Under the pieces are notes generated by a model. It did not search any database and was not told the origin of the DNA. It saw nothing but the letters and a program-made list of their open reading frames with translations. Both the position numbers and the translations under genes were made by a program. Below, piece by piece: positions 7,466 to 16,373 of a stretch of 33,550 nt of DNA; position 1 is the first letter of the stretch; every line of letters starts with the position of its first letter. The DNA is from Flavobacteriaceae bacterium (GTDB taxonomy: Bacteria > Bacteroidota > Bacteroidia > Flavobacteriales > Flavobacteriaceae). The stretch covers positions 100,998 through 134,547 of the forward strand of contig NZIP01000019.1 of the NCBI GenBank assembly GCA_002691645.1, read 5' to 3'.

Positions 7466-9271
7466 ATGTATTTAATAAAACCCCTTAGTTCACATGTAGC
7501 CAATCAAATTGCTGCTGGAGAGGTTGTTCAACGCCCTTCGTCTGTAGTAAAGGAATTACTTGAGAATGCCATAGATTCCGGAGCAGATGTTATTGAATTG
7601 CGTCTAAAAAAAGGGGGTAAGCAAGAGATTCATATCGTCGATAATGGGTCAGGTATCTATGCAGAAGATATTGAACTTGCATTTACTAGACATGCAACTT
7701 CAAAAATTCAAAAAGCTGAGGATTTATTCAAGCTTACTACTAATGGTTTTAGAGGAGAAGCTTTAGCTTCTATCGCGGCTATTTCCGAAGTAGAGTTGCG
7801 CACTAATACCAATTCAGAACCGTCTGGTTATCTTTTTCGAATTGCTGGTAATGAAAGTGATAAGCCCGTGGAATGCGTGTGCAAAAAAGGCAGCAGCCTT
7901 AGAATAAAAAACCTTTTTTTTAATATTCCTGCCCGAAGAAATTTTTTGAAAAGTGATCAAGTTGAATACAAACACTGTTTGGAAGAATTCACGCGCATTG
8001 CTCTATTGCATGCTGAGATCAGCTTTAAGTTTTTTCACAATGATCAACTTATTTTTGATTTACAACCTGAAAATAGGAGAGGACGTATACAACATTTAAT
8101 CAGTAAAAAAATCAATGCTCAACTTATTCCAATTCAAGAAGTAACTGATGCTGTTGAAGTAGACGGTTTTATTGTTAAACCTGAATTTGCTAAGAAAACC
8201 AGAGGGCAACAATATTTTTTTGTGAATAATAGATTCACTCGAAGCCCCTATTTGCACAAGGCCGTCGTAGATGCTTTTGAAGGTTTATTGCTGCGAGAAA
8301 GTATACCAGGTTATTTTATTGAACTTCGCGTTCCTTCGGATAAAGTAGATGTAAATATTCATCCTACTAAGTCTGAGGTCAAGTTCGAAGAAAATCACTT
8401 AATTTTTACTTATTTGAAGACGGCGATAAAGCATGCTTTGGGACAATATGGAGTGCACTCTTCATTAGAATTTGATTTAGACCCCAATCTTTTACCCTCT
8501 TATAAAACGATTACAACAGATGTAAAAGAAACACCTCAAATTAAGGTGAATTCCAATTTTAATCCTTTTTCTAAAGCGTCTACAACCGAAATAAAAGCCA
8601 ATAGGGAACTGTATGTTCAAGAAGAAAGTTTTAGCAGTATCTCTTTCGTTGAAGATGAGGTTCAAGGTGAGTTAGCCTATGAGAAGGTGAACTTCGAATT
8701 ATATACAGATCAGCATTTACATTGGTCGAACAAATACATCGTCGTTGTGGATGGCAACGGAGAATTACTTGTGATTGATCAGTATAGAGCTCACCAACGA
8801 ATTATTTACGAATCCATGCTTAAAAAAATCACCTTGGAAAAAGGTGGAAGTCAATCACTATTGTTTCCTGTGGTGATCAAATACGATATACACGATTTAA
8901 CAAGGTTTAAAGAGATTGAAGGGCATTTAATTGAAATGGGATTTGTATTTGAAACTAAATCTGACCACGAAATTGAACTTCAATCGGTACCTAATTTTTA
9001 TCCAATAGCCAAGTGTGAAGTTTTGTTTGAAGACTTAATAAAGGCTTTAGAAGAAAACGATGAACAAAATGCACAATTGTCCTTTGCGGATATTACGGCA
9101 AAAACAATTAGTAAGCACATGGCTATTCGTGGGGGAGAGAGCTTGAATTTCGAAGCCAGAAAAAAAATAATTACGGATTTAAATCAATGCAAAGAACAAT
9201 TGCTGAGTCCTTTCAATAAAAAGATATATATTAGAATTTCTCAGAATGAGATTTCAAAAAAAATGTTTTAA
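7466..9271 (+). CDS. mutL: DNA mismatch repair protein MutL
   Basis: A 601-residue MutL with an intact GHKL ATPase domain: ENAIDSGAD (33-41), DNGSGI (59-64) and GFRGEAL (94-100), followed by the transducer domain to about 330, a linker, and a C-terminal dimerisation domain. MutL links mismatch recognition by MutS to strand incision. The endonuclease motif seen in many MutL proteins, DQHA(X)2E(X)4E, appears here as DQYRAHQRIIYE (438-449), with the His, the Ala and the first Glu replaced, so nicking activity is doubtful. The C-terminal end (CKEQLLSPFNKKIYIRI) keeps only a loose match to the family. The gene follows the small membrane protein with no gap and precedes the rhomboid genes by three bases. 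Confidence 0.95.
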   Translation: MYLIKPLSSHVANQIAAGEVVQRPSSVVKELLENAIDSGADVIELRLKKGGKQEIHIVDNGSGIYAEDIELAFTRHATSKIQKAEDLFKLTTNGFRGEALASIAAISEVELRTNTNSEPSGYLFRIAGNESDKPVECVCKKGSSLRIKNLFFNIPARRNFLKSDQVEYKHCLEEFTRIALLHAEISFKFFHNDQLIFDLQPENRRGRIQHLISKKINAQLIPIQEVTDAVEVDGFIVKPEFAKKTRGQQYFFVNNRFTRSPYLHKAVVDAFEGLLLRESIPGYFIELRVPSDKVDVNIHPTKSEVKFEENHLIFTYLKTAIKHALGQYGVHSSLEFDLDPNLLPSYKTITTDVKETPQIKVNSNFNPFSKASTTEIKANRELYVQEESFSSISFVEDEVQGELAYEKVNFELYTDQHLHWSNKYIVVVDGNGELLVIDQYRAHQRIIYESMLKKITLEKGGSQSLLFPVVIKYDIHDLTRFKEIEGHLIEMGFVFETKSDHEIELQSVPNFYPIAKCEVLFEDLIKALEENDEQNAQLSFADITAKTISKHMAIRGGESLNFEARKKIITDLNQCKEQLLSPFNKKIYIRISQNEISKKMF

Positions 9272-9274
9272 GCT

Positions 9275-10018
9275 ATGTTTTTGAACCTTCCCAATGCCGT
9301 AAGGCTTATTCTTATTGGTAATATTTTACTCTTTTTAGTCACTCAAACCTATGGTCCGGTTATGGTAGAGTATTTGGGATTGTGGTTTATTGAAAATCCT
9401 AATTTTGAATATTGGCAGTTGGTTTCGCACATGTTCATGCATGGAGGATTTGCTCATATCTTTTTCAATATGTATGCACTTGTCGCTTTTGGCGGTCCTC
9501 TTGAGCGAATGTGGGGTAGCGATAAATTTTATTTTTTCTACTTCTCTGCAGGTTTGGGTGCTGCGCTTTTGCACACTGGAGTGAACTATTACAATTTTCA
9601 AAGTGCCGTTGATGCCATTGTGGAGTCTGGAGTCAATCGTTTTGATTTGATGCAAGCGCTCTCCTCAAGCAATGGTGCTGATTACAACGTTTTAGGAAAT
9701 GAGGTGCCGTATCACTTGGTTGAGAAGTTGTACAATTCTTTCGCTATTCCTGCGGTGGGTGCTTCTGGAGCTATTTATGGTATTCTAGTGGCATTTGCTT
9801 TTATGTATTCTGAAGCGCGATTGATGTTATTGTTTTTCCCTGTGCCAATTAAGGCCAAATACTTTGTGCCTTTGGTCATTCTTGGAGATTTTTACTTTGG
9901 AATATCCAATGCTTCTACAGGAGTAGCTCATTTTGCTCATATAGGAGGAGCACTGTTAGGATTTATTATGATGTGGTATTGGAAAAAAAACCAATTCAAT
10001 AACAATAGATGGGATTAA
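9275..10018 (+). CDS. Rhomboid-family intramembrane serine protease (first copy)
   Basis: A 247-residue membrane protein with about six helices. The catalytic dyad is visible: Ser165 in GASGAIYG and His222 in VAHFAHIGGA. The HGGFAHIFFNMYALVAFGGPLE loop region with its His and Asn is also conserved. Rhomboids cleave membrane proteins inside or near the bilayer; the substrate is unknown. A hydrophilic insertion (about 108-152) after the third helix is longer than usual. The gene sits three bases after mutL and abuts the second rhomboid gene. Confidence 0.92.
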   Translation: MFLNLPNAVRLILIGNILLFLVTQTYGPVMVEYLGLWFIENPNFEYWQLVSHMFMHGGFAHIFFNMYALVAFGGPLERMWGSDKFYFFYFSAGLGAALLHTGVNYYNFQSAVDAIVESGVNRFDLMQALSSSNGADYNVLGNEVPYHLVEKLYNSFAIPAVGASGAIYGILVAFAFMYSEARLMLLFFPVPIKAKYFVPLVILGDFYFGISNASTGVAHFAHIGGALLGFIMMWYWKKNQFNNNRWD

Positions 10019-10870
10019 ATGAATCAATTTAAATTGAAATTTCAACTTTTTAATGCAGCTGAGAAATTAATCACTGTTTTAGTACTCTTTTACCTTGTTT
10101 CTAGCGTTATATCGGTTTTGTTTCAATTTAATGCTGTAGCTTTTTTAGAATTGGATAGAGACCTGGGGCGTTTGATTTATAAACCCTGGACACTGATTAC
10201 ATATGCATTGGTACATCAAGGTATTTTCCATATTCTTTTTAATATGTTGTGGCTTCATTTTTCGAGTCGATTATTTCTAAATCTTTTTGATGACAAGAGG
10301 TTTTACGCATTATTCTCGATCGGTGTATTGGTAGGTGCTGTCTTCTTTTTAATTGCGTATAACACATTTCCAGCTTTGACTTCAAGAAATGCTATGCTCG
10401 TCGGTTCTTCTGCCGGGGTAACAGCTGTGCTAATATTCATGTGTGTGTATGCACCTCAAACCGGTTTAAGGTTCTTTACCTTTAATTTCAAATTATGGCA
10501 ATTAGGGGTCTTTTTTGTGGTATTAGATCTCATGCAATTGGGCTCAGGAATAAATATAGGAGGGCATTTAGCTCATTTAGGAGGGGCTCTTTCGGGCTAT
10601 CTTTTGGCCTATCGAATCAAGAATACCTCAGACGATTTGATGCGCTTTTCTGATTTTTGGATTAAAGTGTTCGAGCCTTTAAGGGCAGTTTTTAGTCCAA
10701 AAAAAACCTCCTTTAAAAAGGTTTACAAGAATAAAAACAAAACAGCAGATCGCACTGTGGCGAATCAGCAAGAAAAATTGGATGCCATATTAGATAAGAT
10801 TAGTAAATCTGGATATGAGGCACTAAGTGCTGATGAAAAAGACTTCTTGTTTCAGCAGAGTAAGAAGTAG
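10019..10870 (+). CDS. Rhomboid-family protein (second copy)
   Basis: A 283-residue rhomboid that starts with the ATG right after the first copy's stop codon. Ser131 lies in the motif GSSAGVT and His186 in GHLAHLGGA, so the dyad appears intact although GxSG has become GSSA. The HQGIFHILFNMLWL loop is typical. A basic cytoplasmic tail of about 80 residues follows the last helix (KKTSFKKVYKNKNK...). The two copies differ widely, so this is an old tandem pair with probably different substrates. The stop codon lies within a hairpin shared with the convergent wbqC-like gene. Confidence 0.9.
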   Translation: MNQFKLKFQLFNAAEKLITVLVLFYLVSSVISVLFQFNAVAFLELDRDLGRLIYKPWTLITYALVHQGIFHILFNMLWLHFSSRLFLNLFDDKRFYALFSIGVLVGAVFFLIAYNTFPALTSRNAMLVGSSAGVTAVLIFMCVYAPQTGLRFFTFNFKLWQLGVFFVVLDLMQLGSGINIGGHLAHLGGALSGYLLAYRIKNTSDDLMRFSDFWIKVFEPLRAVFSPKKTSFKKVYKNKNKTADRTVANQQEKLDAILDKISKSGYEALSADEKDFLFQQSKK

Positions 10871-10891
10871 GTACCGTTTTACCTAGTTTTT
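10868..10891 (+). terminator. Compact hairpin at the rhomboid / wbqC convergent junction
   Basis: TAGGTA (10868-10873) and TACCTA (10880-10885) form a perfect 6-bp stem with a six-base loop, followed by G and five Ts on the plus strand. The rhomboid stop codon lies in the left arm and the wbqC-like stop overlaps the loop and right arm. Weak but well placed for a plus-strand terminator. Confidence 0.4.
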
Positions 10892-11514
10892 AGCTCTGTG
10901 ATGTCTATTTGAGATAAGTAATCCTGGGTGTTTGGGCCAAGATTAAAAAGTAAATCAAGCATACTAGCGTTTTCAATAAATCCATGGCGATCTCCAAATA
11001 CCTGAGTGTATTGTGGAGCACTGAACTTCAATTTGTACTTGGCATTGACCAAAAATCGAAAGTCGTCATCATCACTTTCTAGATTAAAATGTTTGGAATA
11101 AGTTTCGTCTAATTGCAGGTTGATTTGTTTGGCAAAAAAGCGTATTGAATTCAAGTTGAGTTCCATGAGCGTGTTGTACTTTTTTTCAAATATTGTATTT
11201 AACTCATCTTCATAGAATTCAAAATACGGTGAGGATCTATATGCAGTGGTTATACTTTTCCAATGAATGCGATACCACAGCGTTTTGTACTCTAATTCAA
11301 CCTCAGAAAATTTTTGATATTCTTGTTTTTTTTTGTGTACAATCGGAGCACTTAATTTAAGTTTTCCAGAATCTGTACATATTTCACATCGGTTTCTAAA
11401 AGTCTGTTTTTGCAAATGATCATGAACTTCCCAAGTTACCTGTCCTTTGTAGGCATGAATAACTGCAAAATGGAATACGTTAGGGAAATAAGTAGGATGC
11501 AGTAAGCACGACAT
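10879..11514 (-). CDS. WbqC-family protein
   Basis: A 211-residue soluble protein of the WbqC family: the start LLHPTYFPNVFHFAVI, the NRCEI...LKLSAPI segment and the WKSITTAYRSSPYFEFYEDEL region are family hallmarks. WbqC proteins are found in O-antigen and surface polysaccharide loci and are suspected to act in sugar-nucleotide or glycan assembly, but the reaction is not established. The start lies two bases after the lepB stop, so it is the last gene of the lepB transcript. Confidence 0.83.
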   Translation of the reverse strand: MSCLLHPTYFPNVFHFAVIHAYKGQVTWEVHDHLQKQTFRNRCEICTDSGKLKLSAPIVHKKKQEYQKFSEVELEYKTLWYRIHWKSITTAYRSSPYFEFYEDELNTIFEKKYNTLMELNLNSIRFFAKQINLQLDETYSKHFNLESDDDDFRFLVNAKYKLKFSAPQYTQVFGDRHGFIENASMLDLLFNLGPNTQDYLSQIDITELKTR

Positions 11515-11516
11515 TC

Positions 11517-13238
11517 TTATTTATTCGATTTTGATTTTAGGTATTCAAAGAACCTTCTGTGTACGAATTTAGAGTAGAGATAATACAATCCTAAAACAAT
11601 GATAAATGTCCAGAAGTAAGAAACGGGCTCTCCCTTTCCATTGACAGTTGTAAAGAACCTTTCCCATCTTCCTTTCCAACTAAAAAGTCCTTCGTTAAAA
11701 TTATCCCAACTCATCCAAATAAATACCGGTTTTCCAACGATGTGATTTTCTGGAACAAACCCCCATGTTCTACTATCTTCTGAGTGATGTCTGTTATCAC
11801 CCATCATCCAATAATAATCCATTTTAAAGGTGTATGAGGTTGCCTTTTCACCATTGAGCAGGAATGAGTCACCTTCTTTGGAAAGTGTGTTGTGCTCGTA
11901 TTCTCGTATGATTTTTTTGTAGAGCGGATAGGTTTTTTCATTTAGAGCGATACTGCTTCCTCGTTTAGGAATAAACAAAGGCCCTAACTGATCATTGTTC
12001 CATTGGTACTGATCAGGTGTTTGCGGAAAAATATTATACCCCAACACTCCTTTAGGTTGTAATTTTTTTATGACAGAATCTACACCTTCTTGACCTATGA
12101 GTTTTTGATACATTTGATCGGTCAAGTTGACTTCGCGTTCTTGAGTTGTTATTTCTTTGAGCGATATTCTGTGTTGTCGCAGAACAGAAGAGGGTATTCC
12201 CTGAGCCGCTGTCACCAATTCAATGTAATTTTCATTTTGACTCATCCCTAGGAGATAAGGGGTCATGGCATTGTACTGTGTTTGATTTAGTTGTTCGGCG
12301 CGAAAGTTTCTGGTGTATCCATCTGCCTCGATTGCTTCTAACCATCTTGAAGAAACACCTTTTCGCGCATAAACCGTATGGTCATACATGGGATTAGCAC
12401 GATCACTTAGCTGTAATTGTTTTCCATTGATGTGAACAAATCCATCAATAATCTCAAGGGTGTCACCAGGAGTTCCTACACAGCGTTTGACATAATTTGA
12501 TTTTTTGTCAATAGGTTTTTTTACACCCTTTTCTGCGACAAAAAATTGGCGTACGGTATCTGCAGGCCAACTAAATACTACAATATCATTTTTTTTAACC
12601 GACTGGAATCCAGGTAGTCGTAAATAGGGGAGTTGAGGTTTTTTGAGATAAGATCTTGTTCTGACTATTGGTAGGGTGTCGTGTACCATTGGAGCTGCCA
12701 CAGTAGTCATTGGAACACGCGCTCCGTAATGAAATTTGGAAACTAATAAAAAATCACCGATTCGCAAGGTGCGCTCAAGTGAACCCGTTGGAATGGCATA
12801 GGGTTGCATAAAATAAGTGTGAACAAGAGTTGCTGCGACCACTGCAAAGAGAATAGAACTTACCCATTCCGAAGTTTTCTTCTGTTTCTTTAGATCAGCC
12901 TCTGTCTGATAGATACTTTCTTGATCATGACCTACTAAAAACAGATAAAATCCAAGGCTAAAAACAACGGCATAAGCTTCGTGCGGCTTTGTTCGACCAA
13001 AATTTCGTAACAATTCCACCCAAACAACTGGAAACATGATGAGATTTATAATAGGGACGAAGAGTAGAATAACCCAATAAGGAGATCGCCTTATTATTTT
13101 CATTAAAATAACTGCATTATAGACAGGAACTGCTGCTTTCCATGCTTCATACCCGGCTTTAACATACAATTTATAAGTGGCCAGGAAATGAATGAGTTGA
13201 AGTCCTATAAAAAAAACAAACCACTGGAATAAATTCAT
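11517..13238 (-). CDS. lepB: Signal peptidase I (large Bacteroidota type)
   Basis: A 573-residue signal peptidase I, twice the usual length. It has three N-terminal membrane segments (about 1-22, 52-75, 88-103), a fourth near 127-143 leading into the catalytic domain, and another at about 545-565. Nucleophile Ser153 is in YAIPTGSLERTL; the general-base Lys251 is in NYVKRCVGTPGDTLEI; the GDNRHHSEDSR motif is at 480-490. The residue after Ser is Leu instead of the usual Met. About 200 residues between the Lys and GDNR regions form the insertion that accounts for the extra length. It cleaves Sec and Tat signal peptides at the outer face of the inner membrane. A promoter lies in the end of dapB. 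Confidence 0.95.
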   Translation of the reverse strand: MNLFQWFVFFIGLQLIHFLATYKLYVKAGYEAWKAAVPVYNAVILMKIIRRSPYWVILLFVPIINLIMFPVVWVELLRNFGRTKPHEAYAVVFSLGFYLFLVGHDQESIYQTEADLKKQKKTSEWVSSILFAVVAATLVHTYFMQPYAIPTGSLERTLRIGDFLLVSKFHYGARVPMTTVAAPMVHDTLPIVRTRSYLKKPQLPYLRLPGFQSVKKNDIVVFSWPADTVRQFFVAEKGVKKPIDKKSNYVKRCVGTPGDTLEIIDGFVHINGKQLQLSDRANPMYDHTVYARKGVSSRWLEAIEADGYTRNFRAEQLNQTQYNAMTPYLLGMSQNENYIELVTAAQGIPSSVLRQHRISLKEITTQEREVNLTDQMYQKLIGQEGVDSVIKKLQPKGVLGYNIFPQTPDQYQWNNDQLGPLFIPKRGSSIALNEKTYPLYKKIIREYEHNTLSKEGDSFLLNGEKATSYTFKMDYYWMMGDNRHHSEDSRTWGFVPENHIVGKPVFIWMSWDNFNEGLFSWKGRWERFFTTVNGKGEPVSYFWTFIIVLGLYYLYSKFVHRRFFEYLKSKSNK

Positions 13239-13272
13239 AAGTCAATAATTTTAGTCACTTATAAAGATAAAA

Positions 13273-13301
13273 CAAAAGTATGCTGTGTCTTAAATAGACA
13301 A
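13273..13301 (-). promoter_or_regulatory. Predicted lepB promoter
   Basis: On the minus strand TTG (13301-13299), an 18-base spacer and TACTTTTG (13280-13273) give an exact Bacteroidota promoter match, 34 bases before the lepB ATG. The -33 element lies inside the last codons of dapB, so lepB can be transcribed independently of dapB. Confidence 0.6.
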
Positions 13302-13985
13302 TACATCTTTCATGCTAAAGATTCCCTTTTTGTCTTTAATCCACTCTGCTGCTATGACAGCACCTAAAGCAAAGCCGTTGCGGTTTTTTGCCTTGTGGCT
13401 AATTTGAATTAAATCGATCTCACTATGGTAGTTGATGGTATGCGTTCCTGGAAAATCTCCTACACGTTCTGATTCGATGTGAAGGTGTTTTTCTTTTGGC
13501 GCACTGCTGTAATTTTCTAATTCAAAATCTCGAATTATCGGTTCAGCAAGACTGATGGCTGTTCCGCTTGGAGCATCTAATTTATGTATGTGATGGATTT
13601 CTTTTATTGCAGGTTGGTATTGTCCTGTTGCGCTTATCAACCGTGAGAGTTGTTCATTAAGGGCAAAAAAAAGATTTACGCCTAGTGAAAAATTGGATGC
13701 ATACAGAAAACTTCCTTCTCGCTCTTTACATTGGGCCACGATTTTCGGATAAAGATCGAGCCATCCTGTAGTACCTGAAATCACGGCAATTCCATGGTCA
13801 AGACAGTTAGAAATTAATTCAAATGCACTCTCTGGTGTACTAAAGTTAATAGCTACGTCAAACTTCGAATAATCTATAGGGTCTGTTCCTTTGTCAATAA
13901 TAACGGGGCAATTATGCCCTCGTTGTTTGGCAATCTTTTCTACAAGTTGCCCCATTTTTCCATATCCTAATAGCCCGATATTCAT
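13290..13985 (-). CDS. dapB: 4-hydroxy-tetrahydrodipicolinate reductase
   Basis: A 231-residue NAD(P)H-dependent reductase of the lysine/diaminopimelate pathway, which supplies meso-DAP for peptidoglycan. The nucleotide-binding start GLLGYGKMG (4-12), the SGTTGW motif, the SNFSLGVNL segment and the catalytic HHIHKLDAPSGTA motif (about 136-148) are all present. The protein is shorter than the E. coli enzyme (about 270), as is usual in Bacteroidota. Its ATG overlaps the DUF5683 stop (TAATG), so it is translationally coupled to the parAB-DUF5683 genes. Confidence 0.96.
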   Translation of the reverse strand: MNIGLLGYGKMGQLVEKIAKQRGHNCPVIIDKGTDPIDYSKFDVAINFSTPESAFELISNCLDHGIAVISGTTGWLDLYPKIVAQCKEREGSFLYASNFSLGVNLFFALNEQLSRLISATGQYQPAIKEIHHIHKLDAPSGTAISLAEPIIRDFELENYSSAPKEKHLHIESERVGDFPGTHTINYHSEIDLIQISHKAKNRNGFALGAVIAAEWIKDKKGIFSMKDVLSI

Positions 13986-14638
13986 TAAAAAGAAAGTTTC
14001 ATTTTTACTCCTACCTGGGTGATTCCAAAATCATTCTGTTCTAAAAATGGACGATAATCCACACTCAGGGTATTACTGATATTGTATTGTTTCAAATGAG
14101 CATCAACATTGGCATCGATAATGTTAAGTACATATAGTCCTATTGCTATAAGTAGCGATAAATCTCGTTGACTTTGAATTGATTTTTGAGCATCTTGAAG
14201 ACCTCGATCTGAAATATCTGGGCCTGAACCATCTTTATTGATATCGTAAAACTCATCTGTTGTAAATCCAAGTCTGCGAATTTTAAAAGCGTTTCGGTAT
14301 CTCAAATATTGTTTTTGGTTAAAAGCATAAGCATAGATACCAGTTCCCAAAGCACCGTAAACCAAAGGTGCTTTCCAATAACGTTTGTTATAGATTTGAC
14401 CTAATCCTGGAAAAACAGCTGAATAAAACGCCGCTTTACTCGGTGCAAGAGGATTGAGTGCTTTATTTCTAGCTGCAGCTCTACGTCTTTCTCTTTTGAG
14501 GATTTTTTGTTCTTTTTTGTCTTTCTTGGAGGTTGATTTTTCGACTTGAGGTTCAGTTGGGACAGGCATGTCATTGTTTTGACCAAAGGCAAGATGACTC
14601 AGTAGCACCCATAATAGACAAAGTAATTCTCTATTCAC
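13985..14638 (-). CDS. DUF5683 membrane protein
   Basis: A protein of about 217 residues with a signal peptide, a Lys/Arg-rich linker (KSTSKKDKKEQKILKRERRR), the DUF5683 signature AFYSAVFPGLGQIYNKRYWKAP and membrane segments near 90-105 and 162-178. The GLGQIYN motif resembles that of TM2-type membrane proteins. No ATG gives a full signal peptide; the start is either GTG at 14638 or TTG at 14641, and the former is chosen here. It overlaps parB by eight bases and dapB by one. The parA-parB-DUF5683-dapB-lepB order is common in flavobacteria, as I recall. Function unknown. Confidence 0.82.
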   Translation of the reverse strand: MNRELLCLLWVLLSHLAFGQNNDMPVPTEPQVEKSTSKKDKKEQKILKRERRRAAARNKALNPLAPSKAAFYSAVFPGLGQIYNKRYWKAPLVYGALGTGIYAYAFNQKQYLRYRNAFKIRRLGFTTDEFYDINKDGSGPDISDRGLQDAQKSIQSQRDLSLLIAIGLYVLNIIDANVDAHLKQYNISNTLSVDYRPFLEQNDFGITQVGVKMKLSF

Positions 14639-15536
14639 CAAGCAATTCGTTTTTAATTTCTAAAAAGTCTTCCTCAGATTGAAATGGAATAACGATTTGA
14701 CCTCTTCCAGAATTGAGTGCTTTAATTGAAATCGATCTTCCTATTTTTTTCTCAAAATTTCTAATGAATTCGTCTGCACCGAAAATTTTCATGATCTCTT
14801 TAGATTCAGACTCAGGCTTTACACCTCTATTCAAATAATTTCGGACTCGGTCTTCAACGGCTCTTACAGAAAGACCTTTTGCAATGATTTCGTTCAATAA
14901 GTCCAATTGATAGGTTTCGTCTTCAATAGAGATTAAAGCTCTGCCGTGACCCATACTGCATTTACCTACTCTCATTGCATTTTGAACGCTGGGATGCAAT
15001 TTTAATAAGCGAAGGTAATTTGTAATTGTAGAGCGCTTTTTACCAACGCGTTCGCTCAATTTTTCTTGTGTAATTTGTATTTCGTCTATGAGTCGCTTGT
15101 ATGATAGAGCGATTTCAATAGGGTCTAATTCTTGACGTTGGATGTTTTCCACAAGAGCCATTTCCAATAGCTCTTGGTCATTTGCGAGTCTGACATAGGC
15201 AGGTATCGTTTCTAGACCTGCTCTTTTCGCAGCCCGAAATCTGCGTTCACCTGAAACCAATTGAAATTCATTCAAATCTGTTTTTCGAACTGTGATGGGC
15301 TGTATAATTCCCAATTCTTTGATTGAAATGGCTAACTCCTCAAGCATTTCTTCATTGAAGTTCAAGCGCGGTTGATAGGGATTTACAGAGATATCGTCAA
15401 GAGGTAAATCTATAATGTTACCAATAATTTTTTCAGCCCCCTTCTCTTTTGCAGACTTAATTTCTTTTAGGGGTTCTTTCATTAAGGCAGAAATGCCTCT
15501 TCCCAAAACTTGTTTTTTTGTTTTTTTGCTTGGCAT
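14631..15536 (-). CDS. parB: Chromosome partitioning protein ParB
   Basis: A 301-residue ParB: basic tail with LGRGISALM (11-19), the ParB/Srx CTP-binding domain with NPYQPR (52-57) and GERRFRAAKRAG (96-107), the helix-turn-helix region around EKLSERVGKKRSTITNYLRLL (about 157-177), and a C-terminal dimerisation part. ParB binds parS sites, clamps and slides on DNA using CTP, and is moved by ParA. It follows parA after nine bases. I saw no 16-bp parS palindrome of the GTTTCACGTGAAAC type in the window, so parS sites presumably lie elsewhere. Confidence 0.95.
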   Translation of the reverse strand: MPSKKTKKQVLGRGISALMKEPLKEIKSAKEKGAEKIIGNIIDLPLDDISVNPYQPRLNFNEEMLEELAISIKELGIIQPITVRKTDLNEFQLVSGERRFRAAKRAGLETIPAYVRLANDQELLEMALVENIQRQELDPIEIALSYKRLIDEIQITQEKLSERVGKKRSTITNYLRLLKLHPSVQNAMRVGKCSMGHGRALISIEDETYQLDLLNEIIAKGLSVRAVEDRVRNYLNRGVKPESESKEIMKIFGADEFIRNFEKKIGRSISIKALNSGRGQIVIPFQSEEDFLEIKNELLGE

Positions 15537-15545
15537 ACTAATTTT

Positions 15546-16307
15546 TTACTGTTTATCTAATATTTCTTGAGCGAGTTTCAGGTAGTTTTCAGCTCCTTTG
15601 CTGCTTAGGTCGTAACTTATAATACTCTCTCCGAAACTAGGTGCTTCAGAAAGTTTTATATTTCGCTGAATTATCGTTTCAAAAACCATTTCTGTAAAGT
15701 GCTTTCTGACTTCTTCAACCACCTGATTGGACAATCTTAGTCTTGAATCAAACATAGTGAGTAACATGCCTTCAATATCAAGTGTTTTGTTGTAGAGTTT
15801 TTGAACACTCTTCACGGTATTGAGTAATTTGCCCAGTCCCTCGAGTGCGAAGTACTCACATTGGATAGGTATGATCACTGAATCACTTGCGGTAAGAGCA
15901 TTTAGTGTCAACAAACCTAAAGAGGGTGCACAATCGATAATGATGAAATCGTATTCTTTTTTGACCCCATTTAAAGCAGTTTTGAGCATGTATTCTCGTT
16001 CTTCTTTATCGACTAACTCAATTTCTGTAGCCACTAAGTCTATATGCGCAGGTATGATTTTGACATTTGGGGAGTTTGTTTCAAGAACGACATCATCAGC
16101 ACTTAATTCGTGCTCTAGTAATTGATAGGTTCCTTTATCAATTTGATCTACGTCAATACCAAGACCAGAGGTGGCGTTTGCTTGAGGGTCAGCATCAATT
16201 AGTAATACTTTCTTTTCAAGTGCTCCTAAGCCGGCTGCTAAATTTACTGAGGTGGTTGTTTTTCCTACTCCTCCTTTCTGATTTGCAATCGCAATGATTT
16301 TTCCCAT
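15546..16307 (-). CDS. parA: Chromosome partitioning ATPase ParA
   Basis: A 253-residue ParA/Soj ATPase with deviant Walker A KGGVGKTT (11-18), Walker A' and B regions (LLIDADPQANAT at about 35-46; IIIDCAPSLG at about 122-131) and the typical C-terminal LSEAPSFGESI. Chromosomal-type ParA lacks an N-terminal DNA-binding domain, as here. It drives origin segregation with ParB. It lies 121 bases after the FtsB-like gene, a gap long enough for its own promoter and holding two copies of AATTGTTAA. Confidence 0.97.
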   Translation of the reverse strand: MGKIIAIANQKGGVGKTTTSVNLAAGLGALEKKVLLIDADPQANATSGLGIDVDQIDKGTYQLLEHELSADDVVLETNSPNVKIIPAHIDLVATEIELVDKEEREYMLKTALNGVKKEYDFIIIDCAPSLGLLTLNALTASDSVIIPIQCEYFALEGLGKLLNTVKSVQKLYNKTLDIEGMLLTMFDSRLRLSNQVVEEVRKHFTEMVFETIIQRNIKLSEAPSFGESIISYDLSSKGAENYLKLAQEILDKQ

Positions 16308-16373
16308 AAAATGAACCTATATATGGGGCTAAAATACAATTTAATGCATGTTCTTGAAGAAAGGAAAAGCACT

